A DNA stretch of 64,000 nt from Zhihengliuella alba (GTDB taxonomy: Bacteria > Actinomycetota > Actinomycetes > Actinomycetales > Micrococcaceae): contig NZ_BAABCJ010000007.1 of the NCBI RefSeq assembly GCF_039538765.1, positions 1-64,000 on the forward strand, given 5' to 3'. The position numbers and the translations under genes are program-made. Numbering within the stretch: the first letter of the stretch is position 1; every line of letters begins with the position of its first letter. This document shows, in pieces, positions 55,031-62,108 of this stretch. Below the pieces are notes generated by a model, which was given only the letters and a program-made list of their open reading frames with translations, searched no databases and was not told the DNA's origin.

Positions 55031-56368
55031 CTACGGCCAGCTGCTCTCGACCTGCTTGAGGACGGTCTCGGACTCGGCGCCGCTGATCCAGTCGACCATG
55101 GCCTTCCACAGCGACCCGGCGCCCACTGCGCCCGGCATGAGATCGGATCCGTCGAACCGGAACGAGGTCTCGGGGTTCTGCAGCATCTCGATCGAGTCGA
55201 CGAGGAGCTGGCCCGAGGTCTCCGCCGCAGCCGGGTCCACGCCGCTGTTCGCCGAGATGACGCCGCCGAGGGAGACCCGCTCGTTGGCCCAGGTGTCCGA
55301 GGCGAGGAACGTCTGGACGGCCGTGATGGCCTCCGACTCGCGGAAGGCGCCGACCAGCTCGCCGCCGCCGGTGACCGCGGGTGCTCCCTCCTCGACCCCC
55401 GGCAGCAGGAAGGCGTAGACGTCGCCGTCCTCGGCGATGGTCGTGCCCTCCGGCCAGAAGCCGGCGTAGAAGGAGGCCTGGTGATGCATGGCGCACTCGT
55501 CGTCGAGGATCGGCAGGCCCGCCTCGCCGAAGTCGGTGCCGGCGATCGTCGAGACGTCGCCGAAGCCGCCGTTGACGTAGTCGGGGTCCTTGATCAGCGC
55601 GCCGACGCGGTCGAGGGCCTCGACGATGCGCGGGTCGTCGAACGGGATCTCGTGGTTGACCCACTGGTCGTACACCTCGGGCCCGTGGAGCCGGAGCACG
55701 TAGTCCTCCAGCCAGTCCGTCCCCGGCCAGCCCGTGGCCTCCTGCGAGCCGAAGCCGACGCACCACGGCTTGTTGCCGTCGGCGGCGATCTGCTCCGTCA
55801 GCTCGTCCACCCCGTCGAGCGTCGTGGGCACCTCGTAGCCGTTCTCCTCGAAGAAGGCCGGCGAGTACCAGACGTAGCCCTTGATGTTGGCCATCAGCGG
55901 AGCCGCGTAGAACTCGTCCTCGACCGTGCCGTAGCCCTTCCAGTCCTCGCTCCAGAACTCGTCGACGTTCGCCTCGACCGACTCCGCGGCCGGAACGAGA
56001 TGCTCCTGGGCGACCATCGTCGCCAGCAGCCCGGGCTGCGGGAAGAAGGCCAGGTCCGGTGCGTTGCCACCCTGGGCGCGCACGTTGATCTGCGTCTCGA
56101 ACTCCCCCGAGCCCTCGTACTCGATGTCGATCCCGGTGCAGGACTCGAAATCGGCCCACGACTCGTTCAGCAGGTCGGCCTCGACGTCGATGATCGAACC
56201 GTAGGCCGAGACGGTCTCGCCCTCGAAGGTTCCGTACTCCTCGTACTGGGCGCAGTCCGTATCACCTCCGGCCTGCGGATCCGTGTCCCCCACGCAGCCG
56301 GTCAGGGCGAGCGACGCGGCGCCCACCACCCCCAACGACAACGCGGCTCTGCGATGTGTGTGCTTCAC
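55031..56368 (-). CDS. Extracellular sugar-binding lipoprotein (alpha-glucoside type)
   Basis: 445-residue lipoprotein with signal peptide and lipobox LALTGC (Cys about 24). The mature protein has the two-lobe solute-binding fold (family 1) of the AglE/maltose type, with FFPQPGLLATMVAQ, WYSPAFFEENGYEVP and GWPGTDWLEDY motifs. GTG 56368 has AGGAG correctly spaced upstream. First gene of the importer operon; the LacI-type operator at 56417-56430 is in its promoter region. Confidence 0.88.
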   Translation of the reverse strand: MKHTHRRAALSLGVVGAASLALTGCVGDTDPQAGGDTDCAQYEEYGTFEGETVSAYGSIIDVEADLLNESWADFESCTGIDIEYEGSGEFETQINVRAQGGNAPDLAFFPQPGLLATMVAQEHLVPAAESVEANVDEFWSEDWKGYGTVEDEFYAAPLMANIKGYVWYSPAFFEENGYEVPTTLDGVDELTEQIAADGNKPWCVGFGSQEATGWPGTDWLEDYVLRLHGPEVYDQWVNHEIPFDDPRIVEALDRVGALIKDPDYVNGGFGDVSTIAGTDFGEAGLPILDDECAMHHQASFYAGFWPEGTTIAEDGDVYAFLLPGVEEGAPAVTGGGELVGAFRESEAITAVQTFLASDTWANERVSLGGVISANSGVDPAAAETSGQLLVDSIEMLQNPETSFRFDGSDLMPGAVGAGSLWKAMVDWISGAESETVLKQVESSWP

Positions 56369-56416
56369 GTGAACTCCTGTGATCGAAATGCCATCGGAAC
56401 GCTGACCAGCCGCCCG

Positions 56417-56430
56417 TGCAACCGGTTCCA
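56417..56430. promoter_or_regulatory. LacI-family operator
   Basis: TGCAACCGGTTCCA is a near-perfect palindrome with the central CG and the TGnAA...TTnCA edges expected of LacI-family sites. It lies 49 bp before the binding-protein start and 132 bp before lacI, so the divergent regulator probably represses the importer here. Confidence 0.7.
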
Positions 56431-56561
56431 CTGGTACCGTAACGTAGATCACACGGACTCCCAAGGGTTCGTTCAAGGTTTTCGGCTACGGTTCGGTCAC
56501 GACGGGGCGGGAGGGGCCCTCCGCGGTCGGCGCCGTTCGAGCAGATCGGAGAGACGACCTC

Positions 56562-57566
56562 ATGGTCACCCTCGCGGACGTCGCCCGGCGGGCGGGCGTG
56601 TCCAAGTCCACCGCTTCCCGAGCCCTCTCCGACGGCCGCGTCTCGGCCGCCACGCGCGAGCACGTCCTCCGGATCGCCGCCGAGCTGCACTACGTCGCCT
56701 CCCCCGCAGCGGTGAGCCTCGCCACCGGGCGCACGGGGACCATCGGCGCGATCGTCCCCGCCTTCGACACCTGGTACACGGCCACGCTGATCCGGGGCAT
56801 CGCCCATGCGGCGCTGCGGCACGACTTCGACCTGCTGCTCTTCGAGCTCGGCGAGCACGGCGAGCACCGCGACCGGGCGTTCGACCACTTCCGCAGACGG
56901 CGGCATGTGGACGCCGTCTTCTCCGCGAACTTCGCCCTCACCCGCCGGGAGGTCGGGGCACTCCGCGACCTCGGCATCCCCGTCGGAGCCATCGGCGGCC
57001 CGACCCCGGGCATCCGCACCTGGTGCCTGGACGACGAGGCCGCCGGCCGCCTGGCCACCCAGCACCTCCTCGGCCGGGGCCACCGGGACATCCTCTTCGC
57101 CGGCGGGCGGCCCGAGGAGCCATTGGCGATGTACGTGGCCGAGGAGGCCCGCCATGCCGGGTATCTCTCCGCGCTCCGCAGCGCCGGACTCGCTCCCCGC
57201 CCCCGGCGCGCTCTGCTGCCGACGGTCGCCGCGGCCAAGGAGGACGCCGCCGCCGCCTTCGCCGCCGATGACCGCCCGCGGGCCGTCGTCGCCGCCAGCG
57301 ACGAGATCGCCATGGGCTACGTGCTCGCCGCCCGCGAGGCGGGACTGTCCGTCCCGGCGGACGTATCGGTCGTCGGCGTGGACGACCACCCGCACGCCGC
57401 GGCCTTCGACCTCACGACGGTCCAGCAGGACCCGGCGGAGCAGGGACGGCTGCTCATCGACTGGCTCGCCGGCGAGATCGACGAGCCCTCCGGCGAGCGC
57501 CAGCACACGGCGCTGGCGCCGGTGCTCGTGGCCCGCGGCTCGGTCGGCCCGGCACCGGCCGCCTGA
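56562..57566 (+). CDS. LacI-family transcriptional regulator
   Basis: 334-residue repressor. N-terminal helix-turn-helix VTLADVARRAGVSKSTASRAL with hinge, then the periplasmic-binding-protein-like sensor domain. Divergent from the importer operon. The ligand is probably an alpha-glucoside or its intracellular derivative. ATG 56562 has GGAGAG upstream. Confidence 0.92.
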   Translation: MVTLADVARRAGVSKSTASRALSDGRVSAATREHVLRIAAELHYVASPAAVSLATGRTGTIGAIVPAFDTWYTATLIRGIAHAALRHDFDLLLFELGEHGEHRDRAFDHFRRRRHVDAVFSANFALTRREVGALRDLGIPVGAIGGPTPGIRTWCLDDEAAGRLATQHLLGRGHRDILFAGGRPEEPLAMYVAEEARHAGYLSALRSAGLAPRPRRALLPTVAAAKEDAAAAFAADDRPRAVVAASDEIAMGYVLAAREAGLSVPADVSVVGVDDHPHAAAFDLTTVQQDPAEQGRLLIDWLAGEIDEPSGERQHTALAPVLVARGSVGPAPAA

Positions 57567-57888
57567 CCGGCCGGCACCGGGGCCCCGCGACGGCGCGGGC
57601 CGTGATCCGCATCACCTCTATGCGTGATAACGATGACGCGTCGATCCGCGCCTCGACCCCCGGCCCGGCGGGGATCCAGCCGCGTCGGCGACCGCCACGG
57701 GTCGGCGGCTGGGCTAATCCCGTGGCATGGATCACTGCTAGGGTCTGGGGCTTGTCCGGCGCGGAAGCCCCCGAGGGGCCGGTACCGCGCCCTTCACCGG
57801 GATCCTGCGAGGCTCCGCAGAGCTACGCCGTGCCCCGCGCCAGCGTGCGGGCCGCCGGACTGACCTGTCCCCGATCCGAGGAGTCACC
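57567..57888 (+). promoter_or_regulatory. Intergenic region with long leader of BCCT gene
   Basis: 322 bp. An extended -10 TGCTAGGGT (57736-57744) could drive the transporter gene, giving a leader of about 140 nt that is GC-rich and able to form several short hairpins (for example CTGCG/CGCAG near 57805). I see no known riboswitch pattern. GAGGAG at 57877-57883 is the ribosome-binding site of the next gene. Confidence 0.4.
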
Positions 57889-59874
57889 GTGGACGCACCA
57901 CGGCCAACCGACCACCCCGTCCAGCCCACCGCCGCGACCCGTTCCGGGCGCCCGGAGGCGGCGGAGAGCTACCCGCACGACATCCATCCCGGGCTGGTGC
58001 CGGGCATCGCCGTCGACGAGCAGCGCGTCCGTTACGGGACCGACAAGGCGGTCTTCGGCGTCGCCGCCGTGCTGATCGTCGCCTTCATCATCTGGGGCGT
58101 GACCAACACGGCCTCACTCGCAGCCGTCTCCGCGGCCGCGTTGAGCTGGGTCGTCCACAACACCGGGTGGCTGTTCAACCTCCTGGTGGCCATCGTCCTC
58201 GTCTTCCTGCTCTATCTCGCCTTCAGCCGCTACGGCCGCATCCCGCTCGGCCGCGACGGCGAGGCACCCGAGTACAAGACGTTCTCGTGGATCTCCATGA
58301 TGTTCTCCGCCGGCGTGGGCATCGGGATCTTCTTCTTCGGGCCCTACGAGCCGCTGCTGTACTTCATGAGCCCCGCGCCCGGCGTCGGCACGGACCCGGA
58401 GACTCTGGACGCCATGCACAAGGGCATGGCCCAGACGCTCTACCACTGGGGCTTCCATGCCTGGGCGCTGTACTCCCTCGTGGGCGCCGCCGTCGCCTAC
58501 GGTGCGTACCGCCGCGGCCGGGTGCCGCTGATGAGCTCCATCTTCACGCCGATCTTCGGCCGCGACCGCGTCGCCGGCTGGCAGGGCAAGACCATCGACA
58601 TGCTCGCGATCGTGGCGACGCTCTTCGGCACGGCGGCGTCGCTGGGCATCGGCACGCTGCAGATCGGCCGCGGCGTGGAGATCGTCGCCGGGATCGGCCG
58701 GCTCGGCAACGGGCTGCTGGTCGCGATCATCGCCATCCTCACCATCGCCTTCGTCGCGTCCGCCGTGTCCGGCATCGGCCGGGGCATCAAGTGGCTCTCC
58801 AACATCAACATGACGGTGGCGTTCTGCCTGGCGCTGTTCATCTTCGTGGCGGGCCCCACGCTGTTCCTGCTGAACTTCCTGCCGTCGGCGGTCATGCAGT
58901 ACTTCACCGACTTCTTCCAGATGATGGGCCGCAGCGCGTCCTGGGGTCCGGACGCGGCGGCCTTCTCCGAGTCGTGGACGGTCTTCTACTGGGCCTGGTG
59001 GGCCTCGTGGGCGCCATTCGTCGGCATCTTCCTGGCCCGCATCTCGCGCGGCCGCACGCTCAAGCAGTACTTCCTGGCCACGCTCGCCGTCCCGTTCATG
59101 GTCTGCGTCCTGGCCTTCGGCACCTTCGGCGGGGCCACGATGTGGCTGCGGGCCAACGGGAATCCGCAGATCACCTCGGAGTCCTCGCCGCAGGACCTAC
59201 TCTTCGACGTGCTGCACGCGCTGCCGCTGGGCGAGATCACGCCGTTCGTGGCCATGTTCTGCATCGCCGTCTTCTTCATCACCTCGGCCGACTCCGCGTC
59301 CCTGGTGATGGGCACGCTCTCCCAGCGGGGCAACCCGGCCCCGGACAAGAAGGTCACGGTCTTCTGGGGTCTGGCCATGATGGGCATCGCGGTGGTCATG
59401 CTGCTCGTCGGCGGAAGCGATGCCCTGAGCGGCCTGCAGAACCTGATCATCGTGTCCGCCCTGCCGTTCTCGGTGATCCTCCTGCTGATGATGGTGGCCT
59501 TCTTCCGGGACCTACAGACGGACCCCGCGGCCATCCGCCGCGAGTACGGGATGACGGCCCTGGAGAACGCGGTCCGCAGCGGCATCGACGAGCACGGCGA
59601 CGATTTCGCCCTGGTGGTCGAGAAGGCTCCCGACGGCGAGGGCGCCGGCTCCGAGTTCGACTCCTACGCCGACGAGGTCACGGAGTGGTACCAGCGCACC
59701 GATGAGGACGGGAATCCGGTGGACTACGACTACGGGAAGGGCGAGTACGCCGACGGCTGGACGCCGGAGACCGGGGCCCTCCCGACGGTCGACACAGCGC
59801 GCGCCGACGCGACGGGGACCGGCGACGACGGACGCCGCCCCGACGGCGATCCGGAGCGCGAGCTCGCGCGGTAG
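57889..59874 (+). CDS. BCCT-family betaine/choline/carnitine transporter
   Basis: 661-residue transporter with 12 membrane helices. Family signatures are FSAGVGIGIFFFGPYEPL, and the Trp-rich helix WTVFYWAWWASWAPFVG that forms the substrate box. A cytoplasmic C-terminal tail of about 120 residues is acidic. Likely imports a compatible solute such as glycine betaine with sodium under osmotic stress; exact substrate unknown. GTG 57889 is preceded by GAGGAG. Confidence 0.92.
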   Translation: MDAPRPTDHPVQPTAATRSGRPEAAESYPHDIHPGLVPGIAVDEQRVRYGTDKAVFGVAAVLIVAFIIWGVTNTASLAAVSAAALSWVVHNTGWLFNLLVAIVLVFLLYLAFSRYGRIPLGRDGEAPEYKTFSWISMMFSAGVGIGIFFFGPYEPLLYFMSPAPGVGTDPETLDAMHKGMAQTLYHWGFHAWALYSLVGAAVAYGAYRRGRVPLMSSIFTPIFGRDRVAGWQGKTIDMLAIVATLFGTAASLGIGTLQIGRGVEIVAGIGRLGNGLLVAIIAILTIAFVASAVSGIGRGIKWLSNINMTVAFCLALFIFVAGPTLFLLNFLPSAVMQYFTDFFQMMGRSASWGPDAAAFSESWTVFYWAWWASWAPFVGIFLARISRGRTLKQYFLATLAVPFMVCVLAFGTFGGATMWLRANGNPQITSESSPQDLLFDVLHALPLGEITPFVAMFCIAVFFITSADSASLVMGTLSQRGNPAPDKKVTVFWGLAMMGIAVVMLLVGGSDALSGLQNLIIVSALPFSVILLLMMVAFFRDLQTDPAAIRREYGMTALENAVRSGIDEHGDDFALVVEKAPDGEGAGSEFDSYADEVTEWYQRTDEDGNPVDYDYGKGEYADGWTPETGALPTVDTARADATGTGDDGRRPDGDPERELAR

Positions 59875-59905
59875 ACACCTCCGTCCACCGTCCCACGGCA
59901 CCACG

Positions 59906-59941
59906 GAGGGCCGGCCGTCCGTTCCTGGATGGCCGGCCCTC
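59906..59941 (+). terminator. Terminator of BCCT gene
   Basis: 15-bp stem with one G-U pair (59906-59920 with 59927-59941) and a 6-nt loop, 32 nt beyond the stop and 18 nt before rlmH. Confidence 0.75.
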
Positions 59942-59958
59942 GATGGAAGACTGGACCC

Positions 59959-60417
59959 ATGGCAATACGGGTGTTGGCGATCGGCAAGAAGCACGAGTCG
60001 TGGGTGCGCGAGGGCATCGACCGCTACGGGCAGCGCATGAAGAAGCCGTACGACGTCGCCTGGCAGCTCCTGCCGCACTCGTCGCGGGAGGCGGACGCGG
60101 CCCGGGCGGAGGAGTCGGAGCGGCTCCTGGGGCGGATCGCCGCCCAGGACTACGTGGTGCTGCTCGACGAGCGCGGGCGGAACGTCGACTCGCCGACGCT
60201 CGCGCGGACCCTGCAGCAGCAGTTCGACACCGCCAGGCCGGTCACCGTGGTCATCGGCGGGGCCTACGGTGTGGACGACTCGGTGCATCGGAGGGCGGAC
60301 TTCGTGTGGAGCCTGTCCAAGCTCGTGTTCCCGCACCAGCTGGTGCGGCTGGTCCTCGCCGAACAGCTCTACCGGGCGCAGGAGATCTCGGGCGGCCGTC
60401 CGTACCACCACGTCTGA
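59959..60417 (+). CDS. rlmH: 23S rRNA (pseudouridine-1915-N3)-methyltransferase RlmH
   Basis: 152-residue SPOUT methyltransferase acting on helix 69 of 23S rRNA in assembled ribosomes. VLLDERGRNVDSPTLARTL, VIGGAYGVDDSVHRRAD and the C-terminal HQLVRLVLAEQLYRA...PYHH region are conserved. ATG 59959 follows AAGACT by 6 nt, which fits a leaderless start with a weaker -10. Confidence 0.93.
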   Translation: MAIRVLAIGKKHESWVREGIDRYGQRMKKPYDVAWQLLPHSSREADAARAEESERLLGRIAAQDYVVLLDERGRNVDSPTLARTLQQQFDTARPVTVVIGGAYGVDDSVHRRADFVWSLSKLVFPHQLVRLVLAEQLYRAQEISGGRPYHHV

Positions 60418-60462
60418 CCGCCTCACAGAATCCGTCCAGTCGGGCCCGCTAGAAAAGACGCC

Positions 60463-61737
60463 ATGCCGCGCAGAGACCTCACCCGCTTCGCCGACCTCCC
60501 GCACCACAGCTTCGGCTCCGTCGCGGAGTTCCTGGCCGCCCCGGTCCCGGACGGGATCCTGACGATCGACTACCACGGCTCGCCCCTGGACCTGCTCGTC
60601 CAGCGGCGCCCGGGCGCCGACACGACGCTCGTGCTCTTCCACTCGGCACTCTCCCCCAACATGCAGACCCTGCCGGTCTTCAGCGGCCTCGGCGTGACGC
60701 GGGGGCTGGACGTGAACGTGGTCTGCGTGGCGGACCCGAGCCTCGAGCTCGACGACGAGCTCAACATCGGCTGGTTCTCCGGCAACAGCCGCCAGCCGCT
60801 CCAGCAGGATCTGCCGGGCGTCCTGCGGCACGTGGTCGAGGGGCTGGCGGCGGAGCACCTGGCCTTCTTCGGCACCTCGGCGGGCGGATTCGCCGCCCTG
60901 CTCTACGCCGCCCACTTCCCCGGCTCCCTGGCGGTGCCGGTCAACCCGCAGATCATCCTCCGGGACTTCTCCGACGTCGACGTCCTGTCCTACGGCCGCT
61001 CCGCCTTCGGAGCCCCCGACCTCGCCGCTGCACGGACCGCCCTGACGGAGCGGATCTCCGGCGACCTGCGCGAGACGTATGCCGGCCGAGGGGACGTGAC
61101 CATCGGCTACGTCCAGAACCTGCGCGACGGCCGGCACTTCTGGCGGCACCTGAGCCACTTCATGCTGGCGGTGCAGGACACCGCGGACCTGCTGGTCCTC
61201 GCCGACGACTGGGGGATGGGACACGTACCCCCGCCGAAGAGCGTCAATCGCACCATCCTCGAGACCGTCGCCGGGGCGCGCGGCGACTGGGCGGCGGCGC
61301 TGGGGCGCCTCGGCTTCCGCGGCGGCCTGACCTTCGAGGACCTCAAGGAGGCGCGAGCCGCCCTCCCGCCGACGGAGGCCGCGGCGCCCGCGTCCGCAGC
61401 GCCGGGCCCGACCGACGCGCCGCCTGCCGCCACCGATCGTGCCGCTACCGCTCCCGCGCCCGCAGGGGCTGCCACCGCCGCTGCCCCGGCCGCTCCCCCG
61501 GTGGCCACCGCGGGCTCCGGCGCGTTCCCGGGGCATCCCCGGCGCGCGGCCTCCCGATGCGCGTGGAGGATCGGGCGGAGGATCGCCTCACTGCTGCCGG
61601 AGCGGATCCGGCCCCGGGCAGCAGCGGTGGCCCGGGCCGCGGCGCGCCAGGGGCGGGCCGCTGCCCGATCGGCCCGCGCCTGCCTGCGCCGGTGCGCCGC
61701 GTCGGTCAGGGCCTCGGCCGGGCGCCGCACCCCGTAG
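60463..61737 (+). CDS. Alpha/beta-hydrolase-like protein with Ala/Pro and Arg-rich tail
   Basis: 424 residues. The first 305 resemble an alpha/beta hydrolase: TLVLFHSALSPNMQTL near residue 45, nucleophile elbow FFGTSAGGFAALLYA (Ser about 137), and a possible catalytic His in ADDWGMGHVPPP. Residues about 305-355 are an Ala/Pro/Thr-rich linker and the last 65 are strongly Arg/Ala-rich. Similar cores accompany glycan synthesis genes, but I cannot name a substrate. The stop codon lies inside a 13-bp tandem repeat. ATG 60463 is 7 nt after TAGAAA (60450-60455). Confidence 0.72.
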   Translation: MPRRDLTRFADLPHHSFGSVAEFLAAPVPDGILTIDYHGSPLDLLVQRRPGADTTLVLFHSALSPNMQTLPVFSGLGVTRGLDVNVVCVADPSLELDDELNIGWFSGNSRQPLQQDLPGVLRHVVEGLAAEHLAFFGTSAGGFAALLYAAHFPGSLAVPVNPQIILRDFSDVDVLSYGRSAFGAPDLAAARTALTERISGDLRETYAGRGDVTIGYVQNLRDGRHFWRHLSHFMLAVQDTADLLVLADDWGMGHVPPPKSVNRTILETVAGARGDWAAALGRLGFRGGLTFEDLKEARAALPPTEAAAPASAAPGPTDAPPAATDRAATAPAPAGAATAAAPAAPPVATAGSGAFPGHPRRAASRCAWRIGRRIASLLPERIRPRAAAVARAAARQGRAAARSARACLRRCAASVRASAGRRTP

Positions 61738-61800
61738 CCGCTTCCCCTAGCCGCACCCCGTAGTCGCACCCCGTAGTCACACCCCGTGGCCGCATCCCGA
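61726..61800. repeat. 13-bp tandem repeat containing a stop codon
   Basis: Five 13-bp units (starts 61726, 61739, 61752, 61765, 61778; consensus CGCACCCCGTAGT) and a partial sixth. The TAG at 61735-61737 in the first unit ends the upstream gene. Because 13 is not a multiple of 3, gain or loss of a unit upstream of the stop would change the frame and the C-terminus. Confidence 0.85.
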
Positions 61801-61910
61801 GAAACAGGGAGAGCGGTCGCGCAACACGGCGTGCCGGACCGGAGCTTCGGGTACGGTAAAACCACTAGTGAGCAAAACCTTCAGCGCAGGCCCCCAGCGA
61901 GGTGAAGAGT

Positions 61911-62108
61911 ATGTTCCACCGCAACGCACGCTCGGCCGTCCCGGCCCGCACGGCACGCCGTGACACCGGGACGCACGATGCCGCCCTCGATGCCGCCACC
62001 GCAGGCGTCGGCGTTCGGATGGACGCCCTCCGGGTCCCGGCCGCACCGGGGGCCGCCTCACCAGGACCCGCCGGGCTGGAGGTCGCGCCATATCGCGCTC
62101 AGTCCTGA
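61911..62108 (+). CDS. Possible small ORF overlapping the helicase start
   Basis: 65 codons starting MFHRNARSAVPARTARRDTG, preceded by GAGGTGAAGAG and a TACGGT hexamer at 61851-61856. No homology is apparent and composition is Ala/Pro/Arg-rich. Its TGA (62106-62108) overlaps the proposed helicase start by 19 nt, so if translated it could couple initiation of the helicase. The 61738-61910 stretch otherwise holds only the tandem repeat and this promoter-like segment. Confidence 0.3.
   Translation: MFHRNARSAVPARTARRDTGTHDAALDAATAGVGVRMDALRVPAAPGAASPGPAGLEVAPYRAQS

Noticed and set aside
57745..57888. Possible riboswitch in the BCCT leader
   Set aside because: None of the conserved cores I know (glycine, guanidine, SAM, ydaO, cobalamin) can be recognised by eye; kept only as a leader of unknown role.
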